Of a stretch of DNA of 64,000 bases, positions 63,167 to 64,000 are shown piece by piece. The notes below the pieces were generated by a model that saw only the letters and a program-made list of their open reading frames with translations, was not told where the DNA came from and ran no database searches. The stretch's first letter is position 1; the number at the start of each line of letters is the position of its first letter. Origin of the DNA: AWTP1-13 sp963770295 (GTDB taxonomy: Bacteria; Pseudomonadota; Alphaproteobacteria; Rhizobiales; Hyphomicrobiaceae); contig CAVYPA010000020.1 in the NCBI GenBank assembly GCA_963770295.1, positions 62,001-126,000 on the forward strand. The letters are read 5' to 3'. Position numbers and translations under genes: made by a program.

Positions 63167-63244
63167 GCCACGTTCGTCTAAACGGCCTAGGACACCGGTC
63201 CTTCAAATCGGGAAACGCGGGTTCAAATCCCGCACGTGGCACCA
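63167..63244 (+). tRNA. tRNA-Glu-like (anticodon TTC) with C33
   Basis: Acceptor GCCACGT/ACGTGGC, Glu-type D-arm (TCGTCTAAACGGCCTAGGAC), anticodon stem CCGGT/ATCGG, loop CCTTCAA, T-arm GCGGG-TTCAAAT-CCCGC, encoded CCA. Position 33 is C. Compare the canonical tRNA-Glu(CTC) at 40727, which has T33. Confidence 0.87.
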
Positions 63245-63249
63245 TGGGA

Positions 63250-63900
63250 TGGCTGTCCGACCCGGAGACATAGGTAACAAAACGTACCTAAGACATAGGT
63301 GACAACCTAGGCCCAAACGGGTTGTCGATAGGTTGCAAGGTTCTCTGCTCCAGGTCGATATATCCCAGATCATAGTCGATGAAGGTGACGAGCCAAATTC
63401 CCTCGTCGACCTCCTTGATGCCGAGGCGCTGTCCGGCCAGGACAGTAGAGACGTTGATTTTCTTTCGGTAGATGCAGATACGGCCGCAGGCGGTGACGAG
63501 GACGTCGCGGTCGTGGAAGGGGTATTCGAGGTCGGGGAGGCCCTGATAGGGGCGCCTTGAGGGGGTGTAGACCTCGGCGGGGCATTTCATGGCGATAGCT
63601 TCGTGAGGCCGTTCGGCATTGAACTCGTGCACGAAGTCGTCGAAGCGGGCCTGTTGCTGCAGGCTGTTCATGCCCGGCGGCCGGGTCGCCTGCTTTTTGA
63701 GAGTGAGATGCATGCGCTCGTGACGGCCATTCTGCTGGGGATGGCCTGGTTTTATGCGCTCGATGGCAATGCCCAGTCTCAGCCACCAGACGACGAGTTT
63801 TGATAGATTGAAGAGGGCGTTAGGACTGGCGAAGGGGATGCCGTTATCTGAACGAATGGCTTGGGGGAGCCCGCGCTCAGCGAAGGCAACGGGTCGTGGC
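63250..63900 (-). mobile_element. IS481-family element, 5'-truncated
   Basis: One end is recognisable at about 63250-63300 (TGTCCGACCCGGAGACATAG and a second ACATAGGTGACA). The other end is missing; the transposase start and that IS end are replaced by a 3' tRNA half at about 63906. Confidence 0.75.
63288..63900 (-). pseudogene. IS481-family transposase, C-terminal two-thirds
   Basis: GLPQAIRSDNGIPFASPNAL holds the second catalytic Asp, and HPQQNGRHERMHLTLKKQAT holds the Glu. RFDDFVHEFNAERPHEAIAM and the typical C-terminal domain follow (YPFHDRDVLVTACGRICIYR). The N-terminal HTH and first catalytic Asp are missing. Confidence 0.87.
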
Positions 63901-63905
63901 CCCGT

Positions 63906-63935
63906 CATGAGGCGGTTCGATCCCGCCAGCCGGTA
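63906..63935 (+). pseudogene. 3' half of a tRNA gene
   Basis: A perfect T-arm (GGCGG-TTCGATC-CCGCC) is followed by a 7-base acceptor strand (AGCCGGT) and an A discriminator, but nothing upstream can form the rest. The upstream part was removed where the IS481 remnant ends. Confidence 0.55.
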
Positions 63936-63936
63936 C

Positions 63937-64000
63937 GGGCGTGTAGCTCATCAGTAGAGCGGCGGCCTCCAAAACCGCGTCAGAGAGGGTTCAATTCCTT
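63937..64000 (+). tRNA. tRNA-Trp (anticodon CCA), cut by the window edge
   Basis: D-arm GCTC-ATCAGTA-GAGC, anticodon arm GCGGC-CTCCAAA-ACCGC with Trp anticodon CCA and T33, T-arm AGAGGG-TTCAATT-CCTT running off the end. It shows the array continues beyond the window. Confidence 0.8.

Noticed and set aside
1..64000. CRISPR arrays, rRNA genes and riboswitches
   Set aside because: No regularly spaced repeat-spacer pattern, no rRNA sequence and no riboswitch consensus I could recognise was found by eye; a covariance-model scan would be decisive.

Overview
The window looks like a high-GC alphaproteobacterial chromosome, most likely Hyphomicrobiales and close to Bradyrhizobium or Xanthobacteraceae. 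The clues are the gene style (RpoH, LuxR-type regulators, RlpA, paired Tat-exported TRAP binding proteins), many very small Bradyrhizobium-like exported proteins, and abundant IS debris. No search could be run, so family names rest on motifs and recalled family patterns.

Layout. 0.2-10 kb is ordinary chromosome: a 26-residue ORF behind an extremely long Shine-Dalgarno, a membrane protein, a CorA-type Mg transporter, an atypical SDR, an RlpA-like protein, a TauE/SafE permease, an HTH regulator and two tandem TRAP solute-binding proteins without permeases. 9.8-15.1 kb (minus) is a kdp potassium-ATPase operon: a 27-residue membrane peptide, kdpF, A, B, C, then a decayed kdpD stump. A cell-wall amidase follows at 16-17.3 kb. 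17.9-20.4 kb is a graveyard of an integrase, an IS110 transposase, a group II intron reverse transcriptase and a binding-protein fragment.

22-31 kb is accessory DNA on the minus strand. Its core is a FecR-domain protein whose C-terminus resembles a TbpB-type barrel, next to a TPR plus outer-membrane-barrel protein. This resembles a Slam / type XI secretion pair, and decayed CHAT and caspase-like genes flank it. 31-35.4 kb resembles an integrated plasmid or phage-plasmid: small operon-like hypothetical genes and a frameshifted replication-initiator-like gene carrying four iteron-like direct repeats.

36.8-42 kb returns to core genes: lipid kinase, rpoH, rluD, tRNA-Glu and an epimerase. 42.3-55.4 kb is IS-rich: two copies of an rve-type IS, a HerA-like ATPase relic between ISs, and an IS30 inserted inside an IS3 with a clean 3-bp target duplication. 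Between them lie a Bax-inhibitor-like membrane protein, a LuxR-type response regulator lacking its phospho-acceptor Asp, and small exported proteins. 55.5-59.3 kb holds a large SPFH protein, a second copy of a 129-residue conserved protein, and a HCCA-isomerase/DsbA-like enzyme.

59.9-64 kb is the most unusual part. A truncated saccharopine-dehydrogenase-like domain is fused in frame to a slipin domain. Downstream is a dense same-strand array of about ten tRNA or tRNA-like genes, interrupted by a 5' tRNA half joined to the C-terminal tail of an RtcB RNA ligase and by an IS481 remnant next to a 3' tRNA half. Several tRNAs have C instead of the near-universal T at position 33. Slipin and RtcB are known partners in RNA-repair operons, so this is probably a rearranged RNA-repair / tRNA-array island.
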